The notes under the pieces: generated by a model
Told to the model about the DNA's origin: nothing
The model's input: only the letters and a program-made list of their open reading frames with translations
Databases searched by the model: none
Origin: Mytilus edulis
Taxonomy: Eukaryota > Mollusca > Bivalvia > Mytilida > Mytilidae
Length of the DNA: 64,000 nt
NCBI RefSeq assembly: GCF_963676685.1
Contig: NC_092354.1
Coordinates: forward strand, 70,110,178-70,174,177
Reading direction: 5' to 3'
Part shown: piece after piece, positions 1 through 11,852 of the stretch
How positions within the stretch are numbered: position 1 is the stretch's first letter
How the letters are laid out: each line of letters starts with the position of its first letter
Position numbers and translations under genes: made by a program

Positions 1-171
1 GGAATTTTATATTTTAGATATATAAGATTAAATTGTACCTTAAGAAGGTTCTACTTTGAATAATTTATTCTTTTTGTTATCACAACACTTACTCATTGTT
101 CTTCCTTTCCATCTGTTGAACTGGCCATTAAATGATTTACATCCTTTTTACTTACACTGTTTACACTTAAA

Positions 172-410
172 AAGGGGCGAAAGGTACCAGAGGGACATTC
201 AAACTCATATGTTGAAAATAAACAGACAACGCCATGTCTCAAAATGATCAAATAGACACACAATAGTACACACAACATACCATAGAAACTAAAGACTGAG
301 CAACACGAACCCCATCAATCTGGGGCTGATCTCAGGTGCTCCGGAATGGTAAGCAGATCCTGCTCCACATGTGGGACCCGTCGTGCTGCTCGTATTGTGT
401 CAAACATAAT
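172..410 (-). repeat. Dispersed mussel repeat, family A (minus)
   Basis: Read on the minus strand, this block matches three plus-strand blocks at 47460-47690, 52555-52760 and 63395-63600 and a degraded minus-strand one at 25025-25300. Shared landmarks are a GGATCTGCTTACC-type start, a GGGGTTCGTGTTGCT stretch, and a terminal stretch close to TCTGGTATCTTTCGTCCCTC. No open frame spans it. The class of the family is not clear from the window. Confidence 0.75.
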
Positions 411-1104
411 CTGGATTTTCATTCCTGTCATTGTTGAATTAGACACCCCATTCTCTTCTCATAAGACTTATATTTATCTTTTTATAAGGTAAGAATGTCT
501 TTCATCAACAGTCCTTTTTGATAACACTCTTTATCAGATATAGCTGTGTTTATAATGTCGACACATCAGGATTTTGTGTTCAACTAAAAGAAAGCATTCA
601 AAAGAAATTAAAGTGCTTTCTACCATGTAAAAAATTGTGGAATTGACTATCATTATTTCTTTTTCTTGCGTGTTATACTACATTACAAACACAAAGGCCT
701 GGTAATTTCGACTTCTGTACAGCAATTATTTATATGTACCGTCATCAGATAATGTTTAAAAAATGTCTTTTCTCCCGAACCATTATAATCTATAAAACGT
801 TTTTAAAAATATTGAAGAAAAACGACAAAGGTGTAAGTGACTAAGGCGCCAAAGTCTAAAACCATTTCTTTGTTATGCATAACTAACCATGTTAGTTATT
901 AGATATATGAAAAATACTTTCTTCTCAATAAAAATGTCACCTCTTTGTTCAATAGCAACAAAAAAAATACTATTTGTTTTTGTTGTTAATGGTAATATGA
1001 AAAATAATCTGCTCAAAACTTCCAAGAATAACCATTTTTAAAATGGTTATCAAATGCAGGAAAATATCTGTTTAAGTAAATAGAATAAAATTTAGTAATA
1101 AGTT
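411..1104. other. No gene seen
   Basis: AT-rich sequence with short frames only. I see no splice-supported exon, RNA gene or repeat shared with the rest of the window. Confidence 0.5.
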
Positions 1105-1400
1105 TAATAGCATGACTGTAACACTATATTTTTGATTACTAGTAATTTTATTTTTCATCTTGTTAGTTGATATGTGTGACGTAATTACGCATGTGATCTG
1201 TCAGTAATTAGTAAAAGGTAGCAAGTTGAAGATGTTATAATGATGCCATAAACAGAATTATTAGTAAAAATAAGGTAATCAAAGTTCAATAACAAAAGTA
1301 ATGACGTAAATTGTGGTCTCGTGTGTTATACCAAGTTTTATTTGAACAAGTTATTATGTGTGAGGATGCTAACAAAAAAGTTGTTAAAACCACAGGCTTA
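1105..1400 (+). repeat. Segmental duplication, 5' block, copy 1
   Basis: This block is repeated at 7622-7892 with few differences, including the stretch TGTGTGACGTAATTACGCAT and the end ACCACAGGCTTAAGT. Here it runs straight into the promoter region of GPCR-like copy 1. In the second copy a 3.4 kb block separates the two parts. A CRE-like TGACGTAA lies inside and is kept in both copies. Confidence 0.85.
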
Positions 1401-1542
1401 AGTATCAAATATAAAACGCTAATACATGCTCATTAGATCAATTAATTATTTATTACGCTGGCGGCCGTAGAAAAGAACAGATGTATTCCGAAATAGATAG
1501 TAGGCATTTTCGGTATTCAGAAAGACTACAAAAAACAACCAA

Positions 1543-1550
1543 TATAAAAG
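1543..1550 (+). promoter_or_regulatory. TATA box, GPCR-like copy 1
   Basis: TATAAAAG lies about 335 bases before the first ATG of the GPCR-like gene. The same octamer sits at 11490-11497 in front of the second copy, inside a block of roughly 300 bases that is well conserved between the two. Position and conservation support a core promoter with transcription starting near 1570-1580. Confidence 0.6.
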
Positions 1551-1884
1551 TGTGAACACTCAAAGGTTCGCACAACAATACAATTGTAATACCAACCTGT
1601 AATATAATAAGTCAAAGAAGTGAAATTGTTAGTCGGTTATTGATGAAGATTTAGAAGCTAACGTCACAACACGTTATAATGAAGCAGATTTATTTGCTTC
1701 TGATTAACGATACTTCATTATATATTTGTCAGTTAATATTTTACGCAAAAAACAGAATCATTTCTGCGCCAACATTATACTGGATAGAGTGTACAAACAA
1801 AACATCTTAAACTTGTACCAACATATTCATGTTTTTTATAAGGAAAAAAATAATAACGCATTTTCTAAATTATCTAACCTGGAT

Positions 1885-2426
1885 ATGGAAAATGGATGTA
1901 TGCATATCAAACTGATAAACACTACGTTAGCTGAAAGTGGATACGATATTCCTGTGCTTAGTATCGGCCATTACTGTTTCAATTTAATTCACGTGACAGC
2001 TATCGTCTGCTTGCTGTTGACTTTATTTTCTGCCTTTGGAGTTATTATACTATTATATAAATCAAAAGCAGGAAAGAGGTTCATGAAATGGCATAAACAT
2101 GAACGATTTTTGTTATACAGATGTATTTGCGATATCTCTTATGGTATTGTACATACTTTGGACCACGTCCAGATAGTGATTACGAAGGACCATATCCGTC
2201 CAAGTGGATTGTGCTCCGTGTATGGTATGCTTCTGGTGAATATTTGCCTTTCCGAGTCTCTATTTTCTTTAATGTCTGCCTTAAATGCATTTATGTCAGT
2301 TTATTTTAGAAAGGATGTCAATTTTGGAGACAAAGACTGGAAACTACTTCTTTTACTTAGTCTAGGACCTTTTGTGGCAGTTTTCCCTTTGTCGTTCTTA
2401 CACGTGTTTGGTCCAAATGGAAATTT
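1885..2426 (+). CDS. GPCR-like 7TM receptor, copy 1, exon 1 (TM1-TM4)
   Basis: First coding exon of a 336-residue seven-transmembrane protein. Translation probably starts at ATG 1885; the open frame runs further upstream but has no ATG. It encodes residues 1-180 plus two bases of codon 181 and ends at a GTAAGT donor (2427). Visible features are a glycosylation site N12-T-T, TM1 about 32-58, TM2 about 74-96, Cys110 at the start of TM3, TM3 about 109-135, and TM4 about 152-174 starting at Trp152. Joining to exon 2 at 5642 makes codon TTT and then Cys182, which gives the usual TM3-to-loop-2 cysteine pair. There is no DRY motif, so the GPCR class is unresolved; a cAMP-receptor-like or TMEM116-like relative is possible. 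A close second copy lies at 11853-13855. Confidence 0.8.
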
Positions 2427-5400
2427 GTAAGTATAACAATAAAAAGAAGTTTAATTTGTATATTTTCCTAATGATTTTGCTTCTAGAAATTAATACTAAT
2501 TAATCCCTATTTGGAAATACATTGAAATAAGTATTTAAGATGATATGAGAGTCTTTCATCATCTTGGAATGTAAAATAGCAGAAAACAATAGGTCTAGAT
2601 TTTCCATCAAATAAGCAAAATTCGATGTAGCAATTCAACTTACTGATAAGAATTTTCATTTAAGGTGGATCCCTACAGATATAGCATTTTTTTTTGTGCT
2701 AGGTGTTGAGCGAGAGCTAGCCCTCGACCATCTTTCCAGGTTTCGTCAAACGAAAGGTCACTGACGCCGAATTTCTCCAACTCACAAAAACTTATATCAT
2801 ATAATCTTATTAGATGAGAATCATTAAAGACTGTGTGAACTTTCAGGCTGAAGCTATTCATATTTTTCATTTTAAAAGAACGCACAAATTAATCTTTTTT
2901 GATAAATCTTCCTCTCCTCCGTGCGATCAGCTGTAAGTTGTTTACACACGTTATCATCAGAGGACATCGGAACTTCTCTTTACACAATAATGACTTTTTA
3001 TTGTATAATCCATACAAAATAAGTCACTATTTCACAACCTGAAAAACCAGCTCGGTGACCTATAAGTTTTAGTATATTTTTGAATATATTTCAAATAAAG
3101 GCAACAGTAGTAAGCTGCTGTTCATAAATCCATGGACAAAAAACAAAATCGGGGTAAAAAACTAAAACTGAGGGAAACGCATTAAATATAAGAGGAGAAC
3201 AACGACACAACATTAAAATGAGAAACACACAGAAACGGACAAAGCATTAGACCAAATCCTATGAGAATAACAAATATAACATCAAAACCAAATACATGCA
3301 TTTGGGAAAGATAAGTACCGTGACACGTCTTATAGTAATGTGAATTCACACTCAAAAATAAGAGAAAACAAACGACACAACGTTAAAATGTAACACACAT
3401 AGAAACGAACTATAATATAACAATGGCCATATTCCTGACTTGGTATAGGACATTTGTTTTGGCAAAGTATGAAAAATTCTTTCATTTTTAATTTGACATC
3501 CCATACCACCTAAAGAATAATTCTTCAACAATTTGCATACTATGGTGGATAGATTGTTTAACATCCAGAGGCAGTTATTTATGAATATTCAGAAATATAA
3601 AATATAACTAGCCGCTCTCATCAAAACTATGATTAAGCTGTTTTTAATAAATAATAATGCACATTTACATTTAAACTAAAGCAACAACAAAAACAAACTG
3701 ATATTAAAACATGTGAAGTAAGAAAATAAATATTAGGAATTAAAAGTGAGACACTGGATTTGAAAAACGAACAACCCGAACTGATAAATGAAAATTACAC
3801 ACTGAGATTGTGAGCATATTTCATGTTCATATAAAAATAATTACCATATAGGATTCGCTTGAAATGAACCTTACGGCTTTAATATTGTTAAAATTGACCA
3901 TAAGAGCCCTTTAGTACAAAGATCAAGTTCACATCCGTTTCTACATTTACTGTAGAAAGGTGATTAATACTTTCTACACTTAAACACAGAGCATGGACAT
4001 AAATAGTGATGGATTAAGGGGATAAAGGGCGTAGGAACCCAAACCCCTTTTGATCGGAAATGATATCGTCGCTATGTCTACCATTCCCGGCGATTATGTG
4101 CCCTTTCCTAAAGCCCTACAGCATCGGCTGCTTACAAGTATTTGTTACTCTTGATTTTTCGCTATAAATTTGTTTCAATAACCAATTTTGGATTTTAATA
4201 ACGTGGTACCACTAAAAAGAGAATTGTCGCATACAAATATGAAGTGTTTTCTTTTTTCTATAATATGAACACAAGTTTAATTTCTTGTCAGAAAATTTGC
4301 GATGTATTTCAGTTGTTACGGCCAGAAATCGCCTTTAGTTGTAGCAAACAAAAGACACAAATCAATGATAAAATTTAACAATATTTGTTGTACAAAAGTT
4401 TAAAAGAAGTATTACACAGTCAAATATAACTGTCAACTTAACTGTCAAAAGTCCAATCTTTTATCTTTATCTGTATCCGGAAATCTTCTCGGAATCCAAT
4501 CTGAAAATTATGTTAACTACTAAGGTCGCAATCCAGTATGATGTTGTTTGTAGAATACAAGTGTCAATCCAAATGCTGTAAATACTAATGTCTATCGATG
4601 TCTAAGTCTGAGTCTAAGAGTTTAACTTTAGTGTCTGTATATATATAGTTTTCATGGAAAATTCTAGAACACTCTAGAATGGAACGTCCTAGAAAGTTAA
4701 AACGGAAGTTTCTAGTAAAATGTAGAAGTTTATATATATATAACGCATCTTTTATTAGGATCATTCTGGAATCATTATGTAAGTCAAAAGTTCCAATTAT
4801 TCTGTGGTTGTTCCAGTGATTTCTAAACTGCAGAGTTATAAAATAATTTTGTAAACAACTTTCAAGCAATACAACACAAATTAGGCCAACCTAAATAAAA
4901 ATAATAATTACAATATCATAACACAGTTGAAATAGAATCAGTGTGTGTCTTACATGATATATTTGTGAGTGACTTGGTCCAGATTATACACCAATAAATT
5001 CCTTTAAAAAATCGTTTGATCCGTTTTTGGAGATAAGGAAATTATTTTTTTCCAACTCGCAACCTTTATCACACGAAAAAAGAATGTTTGTGACATTGAA
5101 TTGGCCTGACGCATGAATATATTTGTTGGTTAACGCAAAAATATGTACTTGATATCTAAAAAAAACTACAAATAATCTTATTATCATGCAAATTAATGTT
5201 TTGTGTTTTTTTATGTATTTAAACGATTAACGAAAAATGAAAATAAGTTTTTTCAACGTCGAGCCGAATTGTGTTATTATCGCCGCCATCTTGTTCACAT
5301 TGGTTACAAAAAGTAGTTCGGTCAACGTCTTCTATCGAAAAAAAAACAACGTCAAAAGCCACAACCGGAAGTCCTCTCGACCAATCATATCAACGTATTC

Positions 5401-5641
5401 GCTAATATGCAAATCATATAAGAATTATATCATAACAAACGATTTTGCATCTTTCAACACCTGGTTTTTAAAAATTGAAAGTAATGAGAAAAAAAAAACA
5501 ATTTTTTTCAAAATAGTTTTGTACATACGAATTTTTATATACTCAAAAGCATGAAATTCCTGTTTCATACTTCAATGTTCTGGCACGTGTAGCAAACATT
5601 ATCTATTGATATTTCAAATTTAATTTCGTTTTTCGTTTCAG
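2427..5641 (+). other. Intron of GPCR-like copy 1, with insertions
   Basis: GT-AG intron of 3215 bases, against 980 in the second copy. Alignment by eye shows shared ends and extra blocks here. About 360 bases near 3098-3455 belong to dispersed family C, and about 1.8 kb lies at roughly 3780-5577. The larger block contains a YY1-type GCCGCCATCTTG at about 5283 and an ATGCAAAT octamer near 5407. Frames within the intron look random. Confidence 0.7.
3098..3455 (-). repeat. Dispersed repeat, family C, inside intron
   Basis: The reverse complement resembles the block at about 59040-59260: both contain a CCATATTCCTGACTTGG-type stretch, an interval with a GTTTCCCTC motif, and an AGTAGTATAC/CAACAGTAGT-type end. 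It is missing from the matching intron of the second GPCR-like copy, so it was inserted after the duplication or lost from the other copy. Confidence 0.55.
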
Positions 5642-6110
5642 TTGTGCCTTTGATTCTGTAAAGGGTGTCATTGCTAATACTATATTATGCACCGGAATAA
5701 TGGGTGCTGTATTGATAGCACTTTCAACTATTTACGTGTTCACGTGGTACCGAATTTTTACAGAATCAAGAAATCTTAAAACTAACCTGGGTAACAGTAG
5801 TAGTGTTAGAAAGGCAACACTGAGATCAGCGAAAGCCATGTGTTTATTTGTGGTTGTTTATATAATTCAATGGACACCAATTACTGTGTATGGAACATGG
5901 CAGCTAATTTCTGACGTTCCGTATGAACTTTTTTTATCCATTGTTTTAATGACAAATCTTAGTGGTGTTTACAGTGGAGTAATATGGCTGTTCTACATGT
6001 CAAACAAAAATTCTGTTTCAAACCAAGGTCATGGAGAAACAAATCTAGACATGACAGCTAGAAAGGACCGATCTACAAAGTATACAGAGCAGAGATTCTC
6101 TAATAAATAG
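5642..6110 (+). CDS. GPCR-like 7TM receptor, copy 1, exon 2 (TM5-TM7)
   Basis: Last coding exon. The acceptor is TTTCGTTTCAG at 5641 and the first base completes codon 181; the frame then runs to TAG at 6108-6110. It encodes extracellular loop 2 with Cys182, TM5 about 190-216, a basic third loop, TM6 about 242-264 with the motif VVVYIIQWTP, TM7 about 275-300, and a short polar tail. QWTP resembles the CWxP switch of class A GPCRs. The second copy has QWTS at this place. The protein is expected in the plasma membrane; no ligand can be assigned. Confidence 0.8.
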
Positions 6111-6215
6111 CGACTCTCACATAATTTGGCCTAACAATATACATGCGTTTCTGCTAATGTTACCTACTCTAATTTTGAATCATATCCTAAAGATTTAAAG
6201 TAATTTTTGAACTTA

Positions 6216-7621
6216 TACTTTGAATACCTAGTTTCTTTAGCATATTTTATGGGATATTGTTTCAATTGATCTGTGAAGGATGCAGTACCCGGAGGTTCAA
6301 TATCTAAAATGGTATGACTTCTAGACTAGTTAACGATCGCAATGTTCAGACTGAGTATGTTACACATATATATCTTGAGTGTATGGCTAATACATATAAC
6401 GTAGTCCGGAACCAGGATATATGACTTCTGGCCAGGACATAGTCGGTTAAAGAGCTCACCAGAGCTCATGTTTGTCTGTTATTATGTATATATATGCTGA
6501 CTCTAAATAAAATTTACCTACTTACTTAATTACTTACTTACTTCTACACGTTTGAACTGTACACTTAAAAAGAAATTAACAAACGTATTGTTGATGTAAA
6601 GAATCCACTACTTGGTTTTCTTGTTTGAATTGTTTTATATCTAGTCATGCAGTTACCTTTTACAGCTTACTACATATTACGTTTTTCTCTTTGTTGCATG
6701 GTGATCTATATGTGCTTACATCCATGTCCTTTGGTCATGGCAGGATAGTTTTGAACTTCAAACAAGTTGTTTCTCTTGACCAATACCGAAATCAAATATC
6801 TGTTAAAACGTTTCCAACTGTACTGACCTGTTGCTAGAAAATTGGTTAACATGTTTTAAGTGTTTTGAAGTAATTCATAAGTATAGAAAAGCAATAAAAA
6901 CTCACTGCAAATTACTAAAATGAGTGTTAAGGAAAACAAATAGTATGGAAATCTCCAACTAAAGGCTCTTACTTAGCAAAAATATACAACATGAAACCTT
7001 TAGCAATATAGTCACAGCCATCATTGATGATTGGTACCAGGTTTCATCGAGATCGACAAGAGAGAATTTGTTTTTAAATGGTTAAGTTTATTTCAGTACA
7101 ATAACCCCTGTAAGAAGTAAATTGACAATTTCTATCACTTGATGTTCCTGTAAATCTTGTTTTGCTGATCATATTTGTTATCTAAAGCTGCTATCTAGCT
7201 GTTTTTAAGATATTAGTCAAAAGCAGGCCAATTGAGCTAAATATGATTATTATTAACTGGTGACAGTTATTTCTCCACCTTCTCCGAAAGCAAAAACAAT
7301 TCTTATTTTGCTTGTGTAGAATATAAGGTACGGTGTGAAAGAGACACCATTTTAAAGCAAGATATACTGAGTATGTTTGTGGCTAAATTTGGTCCAGAAT
7401 GTCCTATATGTACTATAAAATGGATGAATATTAATGACTTAAAAAAAGTTAATGTTAGAGGTACATCTAATTTACAATTTTGAAATAATTGTTGTCGTAA
7501 GTACAGAACTTTTGTGTCTGCAAAAACAAAAACACAAAAAAAAAAACAACACTTCTCAGTCAATTCAAACAGCATGCCAAAAAATGGAATTTTTCATTTT
7601 GTTGGCCTTTGGTTTAACTTT
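6216..7621. other. Spacer between duplication units, no gene
   Basis: The homology of the two duplication units ends near 6215. The rest has a short (TACT)n tract at about 6520-6545, possible polyadenylation signals (AATAAA near 6506 and 6893), and no supported coding sequence. Confidence 0.5.
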
Positions 7622-7892
7622 TAATAGCATGACTGTAACACTATATTTTTGATTACTAGTAATTTTATTTTTCATCTTGTTAGTTGATATGTGTGACGTA
7701 ATTACGCATGTGATCTGTCAGTAATTAGTAAAAGGTAGCAAGTTGAAGATGTTATAATGATGCCATAAACAGAATTATAACTAAAAATAAGTTAATCAAC
7801 GTTCAATAACAAAAGTAATGACGTAAATTGTGTTTAAACAAGTTATAAGGATGCTAACAAAAAAGTTTTTAAAACCACAGGCTTAAGTGAAA
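7622..7892 (+). repeat. Segmental duplication, 5' block, copy 2
   Basis: Near copy of 1105-1400, ending at the shared stretch CCACAGGCTTAAGT. The continuation found next to it in copy 1 does not follow here but resumes at about 11346, so some 3.45 kb separates the two halves. Confidence 0.85.
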
Positions 7893-8610
7893 AACTGAAT
7901 TTAATATTTGTATCCTTCTTAAAACAACATATGAATATATGAAGCCCAATATGTATATTAAAAAACATAAACATGGGGTTCCCTTAATACATTGTTACCA
8001 GCTTAGTAGTCAGTACATCAGTACTGGCATGTTTTACAACAAAATTTTCTTAAATTGTCCTTTTGAAAATTTAGAAATATTAAGAAACTAAGGTTTCAAA
8101 AACCTTAAGGAAAGTTGACCTTGGATGGATTTTGGCTATTTTTTTTAGTATTGCTGATAAGTTTTGCTGTTTACAGCTCCTTCTATTTATTTAGTTTTAA
8201 AAATAATTGATAACAAAAGTGCCCAGGCTGAAATGTCTGGCCTGATTTACTAGTCGTGAATGAATTTATGTTCAAAGTCTATTTAAGATAAATGTTTAAC
8301 TACAAGTATCACATAAACTAAACTTTATCATTGATCTATGTAAATAAAGTCAAGGTAAGATGAATATTGCCATGAGGACATGTACACCCTACAATCATTC
8401 AATACACCCACTATAGTTAACATTTTGCTTATAGTATCTGAAAAAAAACCTAAACAGGAAAACTAAACGCTGTCCAATTAACCATGAAAATAAGGTTAGG
8501 TCAGATGAACCCTGCACGGGAGACATTTACACCAAACAAAACAATTATTTCTTACATTAAATGTAGTTGGCCTATATAACTTAACTTTAGTATCAGAGAA
8601 ACAGACTTAA

Positions 8611-9221
8611 GGTAGATGGGGTGTCTAAATTATAATCCATAGAATCTTCTAATAATTTGCCAAAATGTAGTTCATATCCTGCTTGTTTAAAAACATTAAT
8701 AAAAAGAATGAGTCACCAGACTTATTTTCACGCTACAGGTTGTTCAAAATTGTCAAGATTTTGTATAGATTATGCATGGAAAACCAATTTTTCCACCAAA
8801 AAACACAAACCACACCATAGAATTTTGAGATAAAATATGAGAAGATAGCTTCAATATTATGCTTTCAGATAAGAAAAAGAAAAAATGGGGTCACCGGACT
8901 CGTTTTCTTGCTACATGTAAAAATGGGTAAATTCCTAACACATTCTATTGTAAAAGTAACACTATCTGGATTATCTGCCCTTGCATTTGAGTTGCCTCCC
9001 CTTATTTGACAAAGTTGGAAAAAAATAAATCAAACAAAAGAATTCTTATTTTTGTAAAATACAATCATAAATATGATCAAACATGGCATTTTCTATATTA
9101 TAATGAAAATTCTTACACATGAATTACCTACTACTATAAAAATTTGCACATTTCATCAAAGATCTAGACCTTGTTTTCTAGTATTTCAAAATCCAAGATG
9201 GAGGAAGACACCCTATCGACC
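8611..9221. mobile_element. TTAA-flanked 611 bp MITE, family T, copy 1
   Basis: Flanked on both sides by TTAA. The termini are inverted repeats starting GGTAGATGGGGTGTCT and ending AGACACCCTATCGACC. A second copy of exactly 611 bases lies in the opposite orientation at 44948-45558. TTAA target duplications are typical of piggyBac-type transposition. There is no transposase, so the element is non-autonomous. Short frames inside it are not genes. Confidence 0.85.
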
Positions 9222-9404
9222 TTAACCATGAAATCTTTACATTCACCATTGAACCTAGAAAATGAGGTCAGGGTCAGATGACCATCACAGACAGACATGT
9301 TCAGAAGGAATATAGTTACAACATTGTTGTCAGCTGAGTAAAAATGACATTTTTGGGAATTAATATTGATTAACTCATAGGGTCTTACCATCTGAAATAA
9401 ACAC

Positions 9405-9715
9405 ATGTATTCTAAAACCAGTTGTTGGCATGATACGGTTTATGCTTTATGAATTTGATACTCAACCCAAAACAGGAGGGATTGTGCTTGGTTTTCATAT
9501 ATATGATGGAGACATAATCTTTCAATCAATTTGATTGAGATCATTGTCATTTTGCTTAGTTTCTTCTGATACCTATTCTCACATCGGACTCGGACGTCTT
9601 TTAAACTGAGTGTTACTGTGCATATTGCTATGTGTTTGTTTATTCTACATTGGCTAGAAATATAAGGGGAGGTTGAGATCGCACAACACATGTTTAACCC
9701 CGCCGCATTTTTGCC
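9405..9715 (+). mobile_element. 5'-truncated Naiad Penelope-like element (3' UTR only)
   Basis: This block aligns to the 3' untranslated region of the Naiad element at about 51155-51535, from AAACACAT.TATTCTAAAA through GTTGTTGGCATGA and GGATTGTG to TTTAACCCCGCCGCATTTTT. No coding part remains. The region matching the SECIS candidate is present but altered: the 3' TGAT of the quartet reads TTGG here. 5' truncation is usual for Penelope-like elements. Confidence 0.75.
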
Positions 9716-10333
9716 GGAATGTACCGAAATATGACTTCTGTGTTACGCTACGGAATTCGCCATTTTAAAATTTTAAATGTGGTAGTCTGCAAGTCCCCTA
9801 CAACGAGTCGCCAGAATAACGAAACTTGCAAAATCTCCCACTGAAAATAAAGAAGTAAACTTGCTGGTTCATGTTTTCCTTGGACGACGTGCACATTTTG
9901 ATAACCAAAATATGGTTTGATTGAAAATAAAATTACTTGATGTTTTGGACAGAATGTCTAATAAAATATTTAGATTCTTACTTAACTTTAAAATCATTGA
10001 TTATCCAAATATCCACAGAAACCAAAGGATGTCTATGCACAAGATTATAGGTCACTGTACGGACTTCAATAATGAGCGAGACTCAAACCGTATATCAAGC
10101 AATTAAAATCCCTACAGTAACCAAAAACAACAATTGATATATTTGAATTATTGAGGAATGTGGTCAAAATGTCAAACAACAAAGCCAACGACATGTCAGT
10201 GATTTATGTACAAAACAAATAATAAAGTAAATATAATATACTATGAAAAATGACAATCAATGCAATCCAGTCTCATGATTTTGCTAAGCCACACACAACC
10301 AGCTACAGACACACGTCCAATTTTGCGGGGTTA

Positions 10334-10530
10334 ATATAAAAAAAGAAGATGTGGTATGATTGCCAATGAGACAACTATCCAAAAAAAGACCAAAATGACA
10401 CAGACATTAACAGCTAAAAATGTATAGATCACCGTACGGCCTTCAACAATGCGCAAAGCCCATACCGCAAAGTCAACTATAAAAGGCCCCGATAAGACAA
10501 TATAAAACCATGTTTGCGATCGCCCAACCC
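10334..10530 (+). repeat. Dispersed mussel repeat, family B
   Basis: Contains AAGATGTGGTATGATTGCCA, then AATGAGACAACTATCC, a CACCGTACGGCCTTCAACAA stretch and AAAGGCCCCGATAAGACAAT. Near-identical sequence lies at 29860-30030. Shorter pieces are at 35400-35460, 38410-38455, 57405-57548 (minus) and 62530-62690. Confidence 0.85.
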
Positions 10531-11489
10531 ACCGCTCACCCAGGACTGTGGTGTTTAAGCGCAATATTCATCAATAAAATCGCTCTACTTTTTCATTTTG
10601 TACTTTTGCTATGCAGAATCTGATTTTGTGTCATGGATGGATATCCCATATCTTTTGTTTTTCTATCAGGTGATAACTTATTGTAAAAACCAGTTGAAAA
10701 GGGATGGAGTCATCAGATTGATACAAAGCTGAAAAAAGCTAACAAGAAGACCTCTATAATCGACTATAAACAGATTTATTCTTTAAATATTTTTCACAGG
10801 AACTATGTACCCTTATACACTACGGGAACCTGCTCAGATATGATAAAGGGACAATTAGTTCCGGTATGATGAGGATTCAGTGTGATCTAGAAGGTTTGTG
10901 AGTTGGTTTATCGGGACATTTAATGAAAGATATTGATCACACTTTTTTAAACAAACAAACCGAGAGTAAATAAATAACATTTCTACTGAAAAAAAAGTCA
11001 TAAAAAAAGTTTGCTGAAATAAGTACGGACAAAAACGCAAGTGAGTTAGAAAATAAGCCCTTTCCGAGAGTTAAGAATCAACACGCACAAGATGAACATT
11101 GTATCCCTTAAAATACTATATTGGCCGTTCCAATGTTCCACTTTTTTCACCCATTACTATGTTTATGCAGAGAAATATTCTGAATGGATGACACAACTAA
11201 TCAAAAAATAAGTTTCAACTTAATAAGCTATAAATCAACAAGCCTTTTAGAAAAGCTTTTACTTGTATAAAAACGTAACATATCCGACTCTAATTTAATT
11301 AACTTCTGATGTATGATATCTGTCAGCCCAGATTTACACTTATCTCTATATCAACTATAAAACGCTAAGACATGTCCATTAGATCAATTAATTATCTATT
11401 ACGCTGGCGGCCGTAGAAAAGAACAGATGTATTCCGAAATAGAGAGTAGCCACATTTTCGGTATTCCGAAAGGCTACAAATACAACCAA

Positions 11490-11497
11490 TATAAAAG
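11490..11497 (+). promoter_or_regulatory. TATA box, GPCR-like copy 2
   Basis: TATAAAAG in the same context as 1543-1550, preceded by CAACCAA and followed by a GTGAACACTCA stretch shared with copy 1. It is about 360 bases before the ATG. Confidence 0.6.
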
Positions 11498-11852
11498 CGT
11501 GAACACTCAGGAGTTCGCGCAACAGTACAATGTTAATACGAACCTGCAATATAATAAGTCAAAGAAGTGAAACTGTTAGTTGGTTATAGATGTAGATTTA
11601 AAAGCTAATGTATCAACGATGTAGATTTCATTTGTTTCTGATTAACGATATTTCATTATATGTCAGTTAATATTTTATGGAAAAAAACAGAATCATTTCT
11701 GCGTCAACATTGTACTGAATAAAGTGTCTCGACCATCAGTGCATATACACAAACAGTGGTTACAGACAAAACATCTTAACTTTTACCAACATATTCGTGT
11801 TTTTATAAGGACAAAAAAAAATAGCGCATTTTCTAAATTATCTAACCTGGGT

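Larger units (their letters stand above)
7893..11345. other. Repeat-filled block splitting duplication copy 2
   Basis: This block has no counterpart in duplication unit 1. It contains a TTAA-flanked MITE (8611-9221), a truncated Naiad 3' end (9405-9715) and a family B repeat (10334-10530). The sequence flanking the MITE has AGGTCAGATGA-type degenerate repeats at about 8485-8500 and 9266-9280. No gene is supported. Confidence 0.6.

Noticed and set aside
5237-5554. 105-codon frame within the GPCR-like copy 1 intron
   Set aside because: Low-complexity, with no homologous frame in copy 2 and no splice support.
7303-7652. Overlapping frames on both strands near 7.3-7.6 kb
   Set aside because: AT-rich frames without start context, homology or splice sites.
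9693-10334. TTAACCCCGC ... GCGGGGTTAA as ends of a TTAA transposon
   Set aside because: The left motif is part of the Naiad 3' UTR also found at 51515, so the symmetry is probably chance.
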